Source of the DNA: Actinomycetota bacterium
GTDB taxonomy: Bacteria; Actinomycetota; Actinomycetes; Nanopelagicales; Nanopelagicaceae
Assembly (NCBI GenBank): GCA_009698295.1
Contig: WLQO01000037.1
Location: forward strand, 1-9,793
Length of the DNA stretch: 9,793 bases
Direction: 5' to 3'
The notes beneath the pieces were generated by a model that was not told where the DNA came from, made no database searches, and saw only the letters and a list, made by a program, of their open reading frames with translations. Each line of letters starts with the position of its first letter. The stretch's first letter is position 1. The translations under genes were made by a program, and so were the position numbers. Positions 1 through 5,828 of the stretch are shown piece after piece.

Positions 1-1
1 C

Positions 2-499
2 GAAGAAGGTATTGAAAAGTCGGCACAAGTTGCCGGAATTTGGCACTTTCAGGGACAAGTGCAGAGCCGGAAATTGCGCGATATTGCAAGTTGGGCAACT
101 TTTATCCACTCGATTGATTCGTCAGATCATGCCGAGAAGTTATCGCGAATCTGCGCTGAACTAGATAAAGAAATTTCGATCTTTCTGCAATTATCCTTAG
201 ATGGCGCAGTTGGTCGTGGGGGAGTCGCAGCTTCAGGAGTAATCGCACTTGCTGAAAAGGTCTCCGATCTGCCAAATATCAAATTGGCTGGGTTGATGTG
301 TGTTCCCCCAGTTACTTATGAGCATCAGCGCGCTTTCTCAGAAATTGCCAAGATCCATCAAGGATTTATCGCCAGCTTTCCGACAGCGAATTTGCTCTCT
401 GCCGGGATGAGTTCTGATTTTGAAGTAGCGATTGCCCATGGCGCGACACATATACGTGTAGGTAGCCAAATCCTCGGCTCTCGCCCGTATCACCCGTAA
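2..499 (+). CDS. yggS: YggS/YlmE-family PLP homeostasis protein (5'-truncated)
   Basis: This is the C-terminal 165 residues of a YggS/PROSC-type protein, a cytosolic fold-type III barrel that binds pyridoxal 5'-phosphate and buffers its supply; no enzymatic reaction is established for the family. The reading frame is open from base 2, so the gene begins left of the window and lacks about 65-75 residues of the usual 225-240, including the PLP-binding lysine. Visible family hallmarks are WHFQGQVQSRK near the left edge (family WHFIGxLQxNK), IHSIDS, GLMCVPP, and the C-terminal GMSSDFEVAIAHGATHIRVG stretch that holds the PLP phosphate. A GTG at 59 opens a shorter frame, but the WHF motif upstream of it shows it is internal. 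The gene ends in TAA, 9 bp before sepF, the order seen in ftsZ-proximal clusters of Gram-positive bacteria. Family identity is secure. Confidence 0.93.
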   Translation, partial: EEGIEKSAQVAGIWHFQGQVQSRKLRDIASWATFIHSIDSSDHAEKLSRICAELDKEISIFLQLSLDGAVGRGGVAASGVIALAEKVSDLPNIKLAGLMCVPPVTYEHQRAFSEIAKIHQGFIASFPTANLLSAGMSSDFEVAIAHGATHIRVGSQILGSRPYHP

Positions 500-508
500 C
501 CTTTACCT

Positions 509-976
509 ATGTCAGCACTCAACAAAATGATGGGCTATCTCGGTCTCGTAGATACCGATGAAGAAGCTCAAGGCGAAGCAACTCCAGTCCGCGCAGAACG
601 TTCATCTCGCGAAGTAGCGCGACCAATGCGCGATCGTGCGGGAGTAACCGTTGTCGGTTCGACAATTGGAGTAGCGCCTTCAACGCAACCAGAAGCGAAT
701 TATCACATCATCACTTTGCAGCCACGTTCTTACAGTGAAGCGCGCAAAATGGGTGAGCACTACCGTGAAGGAAATCCAGTCATCATTAATCTTGATGATA
801 TGGAAGAGTCTGAGCGCAAGCGCCTAGTCGACTTTGCCAGCGGATTGGTATTTGGACTTCATGGTCGCATCGAACGCGTTAGCCATAAAGTATTTCTTCT
901 CTCACCTGCCAATGTAAATGTGAGCAGCGAAGATAAGACTGCAGCAGCGCAAGCTAGCTTCTTCAACCAGTCATAA
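509..976 (+). CDS. sepF: Cell division protein SepF
   Basis: SepF binds the C-terminal tail of FtsZ and tethers Z-ring filaments to the membrane; in Actinobacteria, which lack FtsA, it is the main FtsZ anchor. The 155-residue protein has the standard three parts: an N-terminal amphipathic helix (MSALNKMMGYLGLV) for membrane binding, a charged, probably disordered linker (residues about 16-60), and a compact alpha/beta domain from about residue 66. The core contains QPRSYSEARKMGEHYREG, then NPVIINLDDMEESERKRLVD and a glycine-containing segment (FASGLVFGLHGRIERV) followed by KVFLLSP, the regular order for this family. The short tail after about residue 135 looks disordered. The ATG start puts the helix at the extreme N-terminus as expected. 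No Shine-Dalgarno sequence is visible in the 9-bp gap after yggS, so translation may be coupled to it. Confidence 0.95.
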   Translation: MSALNKMMGYLGLVDTDEEAQGEATPVRAERSSREVARPMRDRAGVTVVGSTIGVAPSTQPEANYHIITLQPRSYSEARKMGEHYREGNPVIINLDDMEESERKRLVDFASGLVFGLHGRIERVSHKVFLLSPANVNVSSEDKTAAAQASFFNQS

Positions 977-1001
977 TTTCTAGAGAATTACTTAACTCTC
1001 G

Positions 1002-1283
1002 ATGATCTCCAACCTTTTATTAACGATACTCGACCTATTTAAGTACGCTCTATTTATCCGCCTCATCATCGATTACGTGCGAATCTTTGCGCGAAATTGG
1101 CGTCCGAATTCTTTCTTGATCGCCTTCTTCGAATTTATTTATTCGGTCACCGATCCACCGATGAAATTCGTTGGACGCTTCGTGCCCCCACTTCGCTTAG
1201 GTGGAGTATCGCTGGATCTCTCTTTTATCGTTCTGCTCATTGCAATTAGCCTGCTAAAAGGCATAGTCGTAGTTCTGCTTTAA
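1002..1283 (+). CDS. yggT: YggT/YlmG-family small membrane protein
   Basis: This 93-residue integral membrane protein belongs to the YggT (YlmG) family, which lies beside sepF in many Gram-positive and cyanobacterial genomes and has been linked to division or membrane organisation, with no defined biochemical role. Two hydrophobic segments are visible, about residues 3-27 and 68-93, joined by a polar loop. The loop holds the family signature: an aromatic stretch (FEFIYSVTDPPMKFVGRFVPP) in which TDP and the following PP are typical. The size fits the family. It starts at ATG 25 bp after sepF; the only purine-rich stretch (AGAGAA, 983-988) is about 13 bp upstream of the start, rather far for a good ribosome site. 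It is the last gene of this block: the next gene is on the opposite strand, and divIVA, which follows ylmG in many Actinobacteria, is not here. Confidence 0.92.
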   Translation: MISNLLLTILDLFKYALFIRLIIDYVRIFARNWRPNSFLIAFFEFIYSVTDPPMKFVGRFVPPLRLGGVSLDLSFIVLLIAISLLKGIVVVLL

Positions 1284-1308
1284 GAAATTTAAGCGATTTA
1301 AGCTTTAA
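1277..1308. terminator. Possible compact bidirectional stem-loop between convergent yggT and ileS
   Basis: The last codons of both convergent genes and the 14 bp between them contain GCTTTAA at 1277-1283 and 1302-1308 and the near-complement TTTAAGC at 1288-1294 and 1297-1303. TTTAAGC at 1288-1294 can pair with either GCTTTAA copy (6 of 7 pairs, one T-T mismatch), giving two mutually exclusive hairpins with loops of 4 (GAAA) or 7 bases. The stems are short and AT-rich and no clear U-tract follows, so this is a weak candidate for an intrinsic terminator. It is listed because transcription from both sides must end here or within the opposing gene. Confidence 0.25.
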
Positions 1309-4300
1309 CCAATACTGCACTGATCTGAAGTTCGTTATCCCCAGCAGGCAAGCTCTGATCATAGATAAATTCCAAAGCTAGAACTTCATCGCTGATATGC
1401 GCTATTGAATGATTGATAGCTCCAACGATTGCGGGATCGGCGTTCCATCTAACTTTAATGCGATCTGATATCTCAAAGCCATCACCTTTACGACGCTCTT
1501 GAATATAGCGAATTACTTCACGCACATTGCCGGCATCTATCAGCGATTGGCTCAGCGCTAAATCAAGGGCTACGGACTCACCTTCGTGGCTAGCGACCAT
1601 CCAGCCGCTCTTTGGAACTTCGGTAATAACTAAATCGCCTAGTTCGATCTCCCATTTAGCAACCTTGGTTACACCAGATGTGCGCAGTGTCTTTACCAGC
1701 GCTGTTGCATCGGTATCTGCAATTGCCTTAGAAATCTCTTGAACCTCTTTGCCATATTTTGCACCTAGAGATTTGAAATTGGCTTTGACTGAGATATTTA
1801 CTAAGTCACCATCGGCATCTGCGATATCTGCCAAGTCAATTACATTTAATTCATCGGCGATCTGTTCGCGCATATCAATTGGTAACTTCGCCCATCCCGG
1901 TGCTGAAATCAGTGCGCGCTGCAGTGGCTGGCGGATCTTAATTGCAGATTCGGCGCGGGCGGCACGGCCAAGTTCGACGACGCGGCGAGTCATAGCGACC
2001 TGAGTATTTAGTTCTACGTTGATTAGTTTCTTCTCGGCGACTGGGAAATCAGTTAAGTGAACTGAATCAGCAGCAGAAGCATCTGCCGGTTTTACAACCT
2101 CTTGCCAAACATGTTCGGTGATAAATGGAACCATCGGCGACAGAAGCTGGGTAAGAGTTAAGAGACATTCATGCAGGGTTCCAAGCGCCGCTAAATCGCC
2201 ATCCCAGAAACGGCGTCGTGAACGACGCACATACCAATTAGATAAGTCATCGATAAAACGGGCTAGCGCTTTACCAGCAGTTTGAGAATCAAATTCTGAA
2301 TATGCCGCATCGACTTCGACGATTAAAGAATTTAACTCGCTGAGGATCCAGTGATCCATCATGGAGCGATCTTTTACCGCTGGTATTTGAGAGATATCAA
2401 AGTTTGAAGATTGCGCATATAAAGTGTGGAAAGAGATGGTGTTCCAGTAAGTAAGCAATGTCTTTCGTACAACATCGCTGATTGCATCGTGGCCGACGCG
2501 ACGAGCAGACCAAGGAGAACCGGCAGCCAACATGTACCAACGCACCGCATCTGCGCCATGCTGATCCATCAAGGCGATAGGTTCAATCACATTTCCCAAA
2601 TGCTTGCTCATCTTGCGACCATCTTTATCCAAGATATGTCCTAGACAGAGCACGCTCTTGTAAGAAGATTGATCAAAAACCAAAGTACCGATCGTCATTA
2701 AGGTGTAGAACCAGCCGCGAGTTTGATCAATTGCTTCGCAGATAAAGTCTGCTGGGTATGCGGCCTTGAATTTCTCAACCGATCCAGCTTTATGTGGGTA
2801 TCCCCACTGTGCAAATGGCATCGCACCAGAGTCATACCAACAATCGATTACTTCTGGAACACGGACCATCTCTTTGCCACATGTTGCACATGGGAATTTA
2901 ATGTCATCAACAAATGGGCGGTGTGGGTCTAAATTGGAGAGTTCTTTGCCGGCAAGGTCGCCGAGTTCTTTCAGTGAATCAACGCAGACCTCATGCTTTT
3001 CTTCACATCGCCAGATCGGCAGGGGAGTGCCCCAATATCTATTTCGAGATAGCGCCCAGTCAATATTGTTATTTAGCCAATCGCCATAACGCCCGGTTTT
3101 AATCGTTTCGGGGTGCCAATCTGTCTGGTTATTTTCGCGGATTAGCTCATCTTTAATAGATGTTGTTCGGATATACCAAGATGGTTGCGCATAATAAATA
3201 AGGGCAGTGTGGCATCTCCAGCAATGCGGATAAGGGTGCTCATACGGTTGATGCTTGTAAAGAACTCCACGAGATTTCAACTCTTTTACTAAAGTTTTAT
3301 CGGCATCTTTAAAGAAGAGGCCTCCAACTAGTGGCACTTCGTTCAAGAATGTTCCATTAGGTGCAATTGGATTAACAACGGGCAGCCCATAAGCGCGGCA
3401 AACTGCGAGGTCATCAGCGCCAAAGGCTGGTGATTGATGGACAAGACCGGTTCCATCTTCGGTAGTTACATAGTTTGCAAGAACAACAAAGTGAGAATCT
3501 GGAATCTCGATCAGATCTAATGGGCGCTTATAGGTTATGCGCTCTAGATCCTTACCTTTTATAGTCTTTAAGATCTTCACATCACCAGAGAGCGCTGAAA
3601 TCAGCGGCTCGGCAACGACTAAAACTTCGCGGCTTTCTTCAACGCTAACTTCAGCGACTACGTAATCAACATCTGGATTAACAGCAATTGCGGTATTTGA
3701 AACTAGGGTCCAAGGAGTAGTCGTCCAAACCAATAGCGCCGCGCCAAGATCAGCGAGTTCACCTGAAGTAATTGGAAAGCGAACATAAACAGATGGATCA
3801 GTAACTGTCTCGTAACCTTGCGCTAATTCGTGATCAGAGAGCCCAGTTCCACATCGCGGGCAATATGGAGCAACGCGATGATCTTGAACCAAGAGACCTT
3901 TCTTCCAGATCTCTTTTAAACTCCACCAAACGCTTTCTACATATTCCGGAGCCATCGTCCAATAGGCCTGATCAAAATCAACCCAGAAGCCCATTCGATT
4001 TGTCATAGTCGTAAATGCGCCGACATGGCGAGTAACTGAATCGCGGCACTTATCGTTAAAGGCGGCGATTCCATATTTTTCGATATCGCCCTTGCCGGTA
4101 AAACCTAACTCTTTCTCAACTGCAATCTCAACTGGAAGTCCATGACAATCCCAACCAGCTTTGCGCGTTACATACTTACCCTTCATCGTTTGGTAGCGAG
4201 GAAAGACATCTTTAAAGACTCGCGCTTCAATGTGGTGGGTACCGGGCATGCCATTTGCAGTTGGCGGACCTTCGTAGAAAGTCCAAGGCTCTCCGCTCTG

Positions 4301-4408
4301 ACGAGCTTCGGTACTGGCTTCAAAAATTGAGTGTTGGCGCCAGAAATCCAAGATCGAACGCTCCATGGCGGGGAGATCGATTTGCGCTGGTACTGGGCGA
4401 ATTGTCAT
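1298..4408 (-). CDS. ileS: Isoleucyl-tRNA synthetase, IleRS2 (eukaryote-like) type
   Basis: Cytosolic class Ia synthetase that charges tRNA-Ile and edits mis-activated valine; 1036 residues, a normal length for this type. Order of parts: N-terminal FYEGPPTANG (44-53) leading into the class I signature, which reads GTHH (56-59) instead of HIGH; GWDCHGLPVE (85-94); a zinc-knuckle-like CPRC (183-186); the CP1 editing domain (about 200-400) with TTTPWTL and GTGLVHQSPAFGADD; a second CWRC knuckle; WYIRTT; CWYDSG; KMSKH (599-603, bases 2600-2614) as the ATP-binding loop; then the anticodon-binding region. There is no C-terminal Cys-rich zinc module, as expected for IleRS2 and unlike typical bacterial IleRS1. 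The ATG start is preceded by pyrimidine-rich sequence with no Shine-Dalgarno. Only 96 bp separate it from the divergent neighbour, leaving no room for the ileS T-box leader known in other Actinobacteria. It is on the opposite strand from both flanking blocks. Confidence 0.97.
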   Translation of the reverse strand: MTIRPVPAQIDLPAMERSILDFWRQHSIFEASTEARQSGEPWTFYEGPPTANGMPGTHHIEARVFKDVFPRYQTMKGKYVTRKAGWDCHGLPVEIAVEKELGFTGKGDIEKYGIAAFNDKCRDSVTRHVGAFTTMTNRMGFWVDFDQAYWTMAPEYVESVWWSLKEIWKKGLLVQDHRVAPYCPRCGTGLSDHELAQGYETVTDPSVYVRFPITSGELADLGAALLVWTTTPWTLVSNTAIAVNPDVDYVVAEVSVEESREVLVVAEPLISALSGDVKILKTIKGKDLERITYKRPLDLIEIPDSHFVVLANYVTTEDGTGLVHQSPAFGADDLAVCRAYGLPVVNPIAPNGTFLNEVPLVGGLFFKDADKTLVKELKSRGVLYKHQPYEHPYPHCWRCHTALIYYAQPSWYIRTTSIKDELIRENNQTDWHPETIKTGRYGDWLNNNIDWALSRNRYWGTPLPIWRCEEKHEVCVDSLKELGDLAGKELSNLDPHRPFVDDIKFPCATCGKEMVRVPEVIDCWYDSGAMPFAQWGYPHKAGSVEKFKAAYPADFICEAIDQTRGWFYTLMTIGTLVFDQSSYKSVLCLGHILDKDGRKMSKHLGNVIEPIALMDQHGADAVRWYMLAAGSPWSARRVGHDAISDVVRKTLLTYWNTISFHTLYAQSSNFDISQIPAVKDRSMMDHWILSELNSLIVEVDAAYSEFDSQTAGKALARFIDDLSNWYVRRSRRRFWDGDLAALGTLHECLLTLTQLLSPMVPFITEHVWQEVVKPADASAADSVHLTDFPVAEKKLINVELNTQVAMTRRVVELGRAARAESAIKIRQPLQRALISAPGWAKLPIDMREQIADELNVIDLADIADADGDLVNISVKANFKSLGAKYGKEVQEISKAIADTDATALVKTLRTSGVTKVAKWEIELGDLVITEVPKSGWMVASHEGESVALDLALSQSLIDAGNVREVIRYIQERRKGDGFEISDRIKVRWNADPAIVGAINHSIAHISDEVLALEFIYDQSLPAGDNELQISAVLVKA

Positions 4409-4504
4409 AAGGGGGAGAGTCTAACGCCCGCTGGTCTTGGAGATAGCGCAGGCAAGTGCGGAGTATTTATCTAGTAATTAGGTAAGAAATTGCAGTTGCG
4501 TTGA
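4409..4504. promoter_or_regulatory. Divergent intergenic region, presumed promoters for ileS and the dksA-like operon
   Basis: This is the only divergent gap in the window, so both leftward (ileS) and rightward (dksA-like, lspA, rluD and possibly dnaE) transcription probably start here. An AT-rich core lies at 4463-4491 within otherwise GC-richer sequence. No -10/-35 pair of good quality with correct spacing could be picked on either strand; TTGGAG at 4437-4442 with TATTTA at 4464-4469 on the plus strand is spaced 21 bp apart, too far. The promoter role is inferred from gene orientation, not from consensus matches. Confidence 0.5.
4467..4485. repeat. Imperfect 19-bp inverted repeat in the divergent promoter region
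   Basis: TTATCTA (4467-4473) and TAGGTAA (4479-4485) are inverted copies with one mismatch in seven positions, separated by 5 bp. The dyad sits in the middle of the AT-rich core between two divergent genes, where an operator would be expected. The sequence is AT-rich, so a match of this size can occur by chance; no regulator is identified. Confidence 0.3.
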
Positions 4505-5344
4505 GTGGCAAAGTTGGTCTTAGCGGTAAAAGAGCATAGGGTGCGCGGCGTGCCAGCAAAAAAGAAAACAGTAGCCAAGAAGGCAGTTGCCAAGAAGAGC
4601 CCTGCAAAAAAAGGGGCTAAGCCAGTAGCTAAGAAAGCACCGGCTAAAAAGGTTGCAAAGAAAGTTGTGAAGAAGGCTCCAGCAAAGAAAGCTCCGGTAA
4701 AGAAAGTTGCCAAGAAGGCTCCGGCCAAAAAGGCTCCAGCCAAGAAAGCTCCGGGTCGCCCGTTCCCTTCAAAAGTTGGCAAGACCACTCTTACCGTTGA
4801 TGAGAAATCGCAGACAGTTAGCGTTGCAACAGTCGTTGCACCAGTTACAACCCCTGTAATTGAAGAACGTCGACTAGTAATGCCCCCACCTCCACGCCCA
4901 GTTAAGAGCGGCAAGAAAGTTGCTCCGCTTAAACCAATTAAAGCTGCGCCGACTCCAGTTATTGCTAGTGAGGGTGAAGCGCCATGGACTGCGGCAGAGT
5001 TAAAAGCGATTCGTACCGAGATTTCTAAAGATTTAGCCCGTCTCCAGCAAGAACTCGCTGTGGTCGAAGCCGAGATGGATGAGTTGATTTCAGAATCAGG
5101 CGAAGGCGCCGGCGATGATCAAGCAGATTCTGGAACTAAAACATTTGAACGCGAACACGAGATGTCACTTGTTATAAATGCGCGCGATATGGTTTTGCAG
5201 ACAGAGCGCGCTTTAGATCGCATAGACAGTAAGACTTATGGAAATTGTGAAGAATGTGGCAACGCAATAGGCAAGGCGCGCTTGCAAGTATTTCCTCGCG
5301 CAACTCTCTGCATGATCTGCAAGCAGAAGGAAGAGCGGCGCTAG
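4505..5344 (+). CDS. DksA/TraR-family zinc-finger protein with histone-like Lys/Ala/Pro N-terminal tail
   Basis: The C-terminal third is a DksA/TraR-type module: helix about 161-196, a loop GEGAGDDQADSG (199-210) corresponding to the acidic coiled-coil tip, a second helix about 213-242, and a four-cysteine zinc finger (C248, C251, C269, C272). Family members enter the RNA polymerase secondary channel and modulate initiation; this actinobacterial group is far less studied than E. coli DksA. Residues 17-83 form a strongly basic tail of repeated (P/V)AKK units like histone H1 or the mycobacterial HupB tail, probably DNA- or RNA-binding. Residues 84-160 are a Pro/Val-rich linker. The frame opens at GTG 4505 with no Shine-Dalgarno; GTG 4550 (protein MPAKKK...) has AGGG 8 bp upstream and is a serious alternative start. 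The stop codon lies 1 bp before lspA, as expected for a shared transcript. Function beyond the fold is inference. Confidence 0.88.
   Translation: MAKLVLAVKEHRVRGVPAKKKTVAKKAVAKKSPAKKGAKPVAKKAPAKKVAKKVVKKAPAKKAPVKKVAKKAPAKKAPAKKAPGRPFPSKVGKTTLTVDEKSQTVSVATVVAPVTTPVIEERRLVMPPPPRPVKSGKKVAPLKPIKAAPTPVIASEGEAPWTAAELKAIRTEISKDLARLQQELAVVEAEMDELISESGEGAGDDQADSGTKTFEREHEMSLVINARDMVLQTERALDRIDSKTYGNCEECGNAIGKARLQVFPRATLCMICKQKEERR
4553..4753 (+). repeat. Degenerate AKK-coding repeat tract (basic tail of the DksA-like protein)
   Basis: Thirteen xKK units, mostly PAKK or VAKK with occasional VVKK and PVKK variants, are coded over 67 residues. At DNA level this gives imperfect GC(A/T/C)AA(A/G)AA(A/G) repeats, with APAKK recurring in the second half. 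Such tracts tend to vary in copy number between strains by slippage or recombination; here codons for the same residue vary (AAA/AAG, GCA/GCT/GCC), which suggests the tract is maintained by selection on the protein rather than being a fresh DNA duplication. Read on the opposite strand it gives a spurious Phe/Leu/Ala-rich hydrophobic frame. Confidence 0.85.
5325..5335 (+). promoter_or_regulatory. Ribosome binding site for lspA
   Basis: AGAAGGAAGAG lies within the last codons of the dksA-like gene, about 10 bp before the lspA GTG at 5346. It is the best Shine-Dalgarno-like sequence at any gene start in the window and supports GTG 5346 as the lspA start. Confidence 0.6.
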
Positions 5345-5345
5345 A

Positions 5346-5828
5346 GTGCGCCTTTTTTCTACACACTGGAAAAGACTTTATACGATCGCGTGGGCGATCT
5401 GGCTCTTGGATTTTGCAACAAAGAGTTGGGCACTTAATTCACTTGATTCACGGAACCCAGTTAAATTAATTGGGAATCTCCTCCAATTAACCCTCCTTAA
5501 GAACTCTGGCGCAGCCTTCAGTATGGCGCAGGGGGCCACGATTGTTTTTACTCTCTTCGCAATTTCTGTTGTGGCTGCGATTGGATACTTTGCACCAAAG
5601 ATAACTTCCATGGGATGGTCGGTAGTTCTAGGTCTTGCCTTAGGTGGAATCCTCGGGAATCTCACCGATCGCATCTTTCGCAGTCCAGGATTCTTCACCG
5701 GTCATGTAATTGACTGGATTCAACTGCCACATTGGCCGGTTTTTAACTTGGCAGATAGCGCTATTGTGGTTGCAGCATCAATTGCAGTAATACTTTCAAT
5801 CCGAAATATCTCACCGATGGGGGCTTAA
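5346..5828 (+). CDS. lspA: Lipoprotein signal peptidase (signal peptidase II)
   Basis: An inner-membrane aspartyl protease that removes the signal peptide from prolipoproteins after Lgt adds diacylglycerol to the lipobox cysteine. The 160-residue protein has four likely membrane segments (about 12-30, 63-82, 91-108, 133-152). Family motifs are all present: NSGAAF (53-58), GGILGNLTDR (100-109), GHVIDW with catalytic D123, and FNLAD with catalytic D137, giving the Asp dyad of E. coli/Pseudomonas LspA. Translation starts at GTG 5346, 1 bp after the upstream TAG, and ends with TAA directly abutting the ATG of rluD, so the three genes are almost certainly translated from one mRNA. The lspA-rluD pairing is common across bacteria. 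Length and motif spacing are normal. Confidence 0.97.
   Translation: MRLFSTHWKRLYTIAWAIWLLDFATKSWALNSLDSRNPVKLIGNLLQLTLLKNSGAAFSMAQGATIVFTLFAISVVAAIGYFAPKITSMGWSVVLGLALGGILGNLTDRIFRSPGFFTGHVIDWIQLPHWPVFNLADSAIVVAASIAVILSIRNISPMGA

Noticed and set aside
59..61. GTG 59 as the true start of yggS
   Set aside because: The same frame stays open to base 2 and encodes the family motif WHFQGQ directly upstream, so the gene starts outside the window.
1527..3102. Several plus-strand open frames of 60-107 codons inside ileS
   Set aside because: They lie antisense to a complete, motif-verified IleRS, show no family resemblance, and have no start context; they are chance frames.
4471..4914. Minus-strand open frame of 147 codons with Phe/Leu/Ala-rich, membrane-like repeats, overlapping the divergent promoter and the dksA-like gene
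   Set aside because: It is the antisense reading of the AKK repeat: Lys and Ala codons read in reverse give Phe, Leu and Ala/Gly. The sense strand encodes a recognisable zinc-finger protein.
5172..5698. Overlapping frames around the dksA-like/lspA junction on both strands (including a 106-codon minus-strand frame over lspA)
   Set aside because: LspA catalytic motifs fix the true frame; the others are off-frame or antisense shadows.
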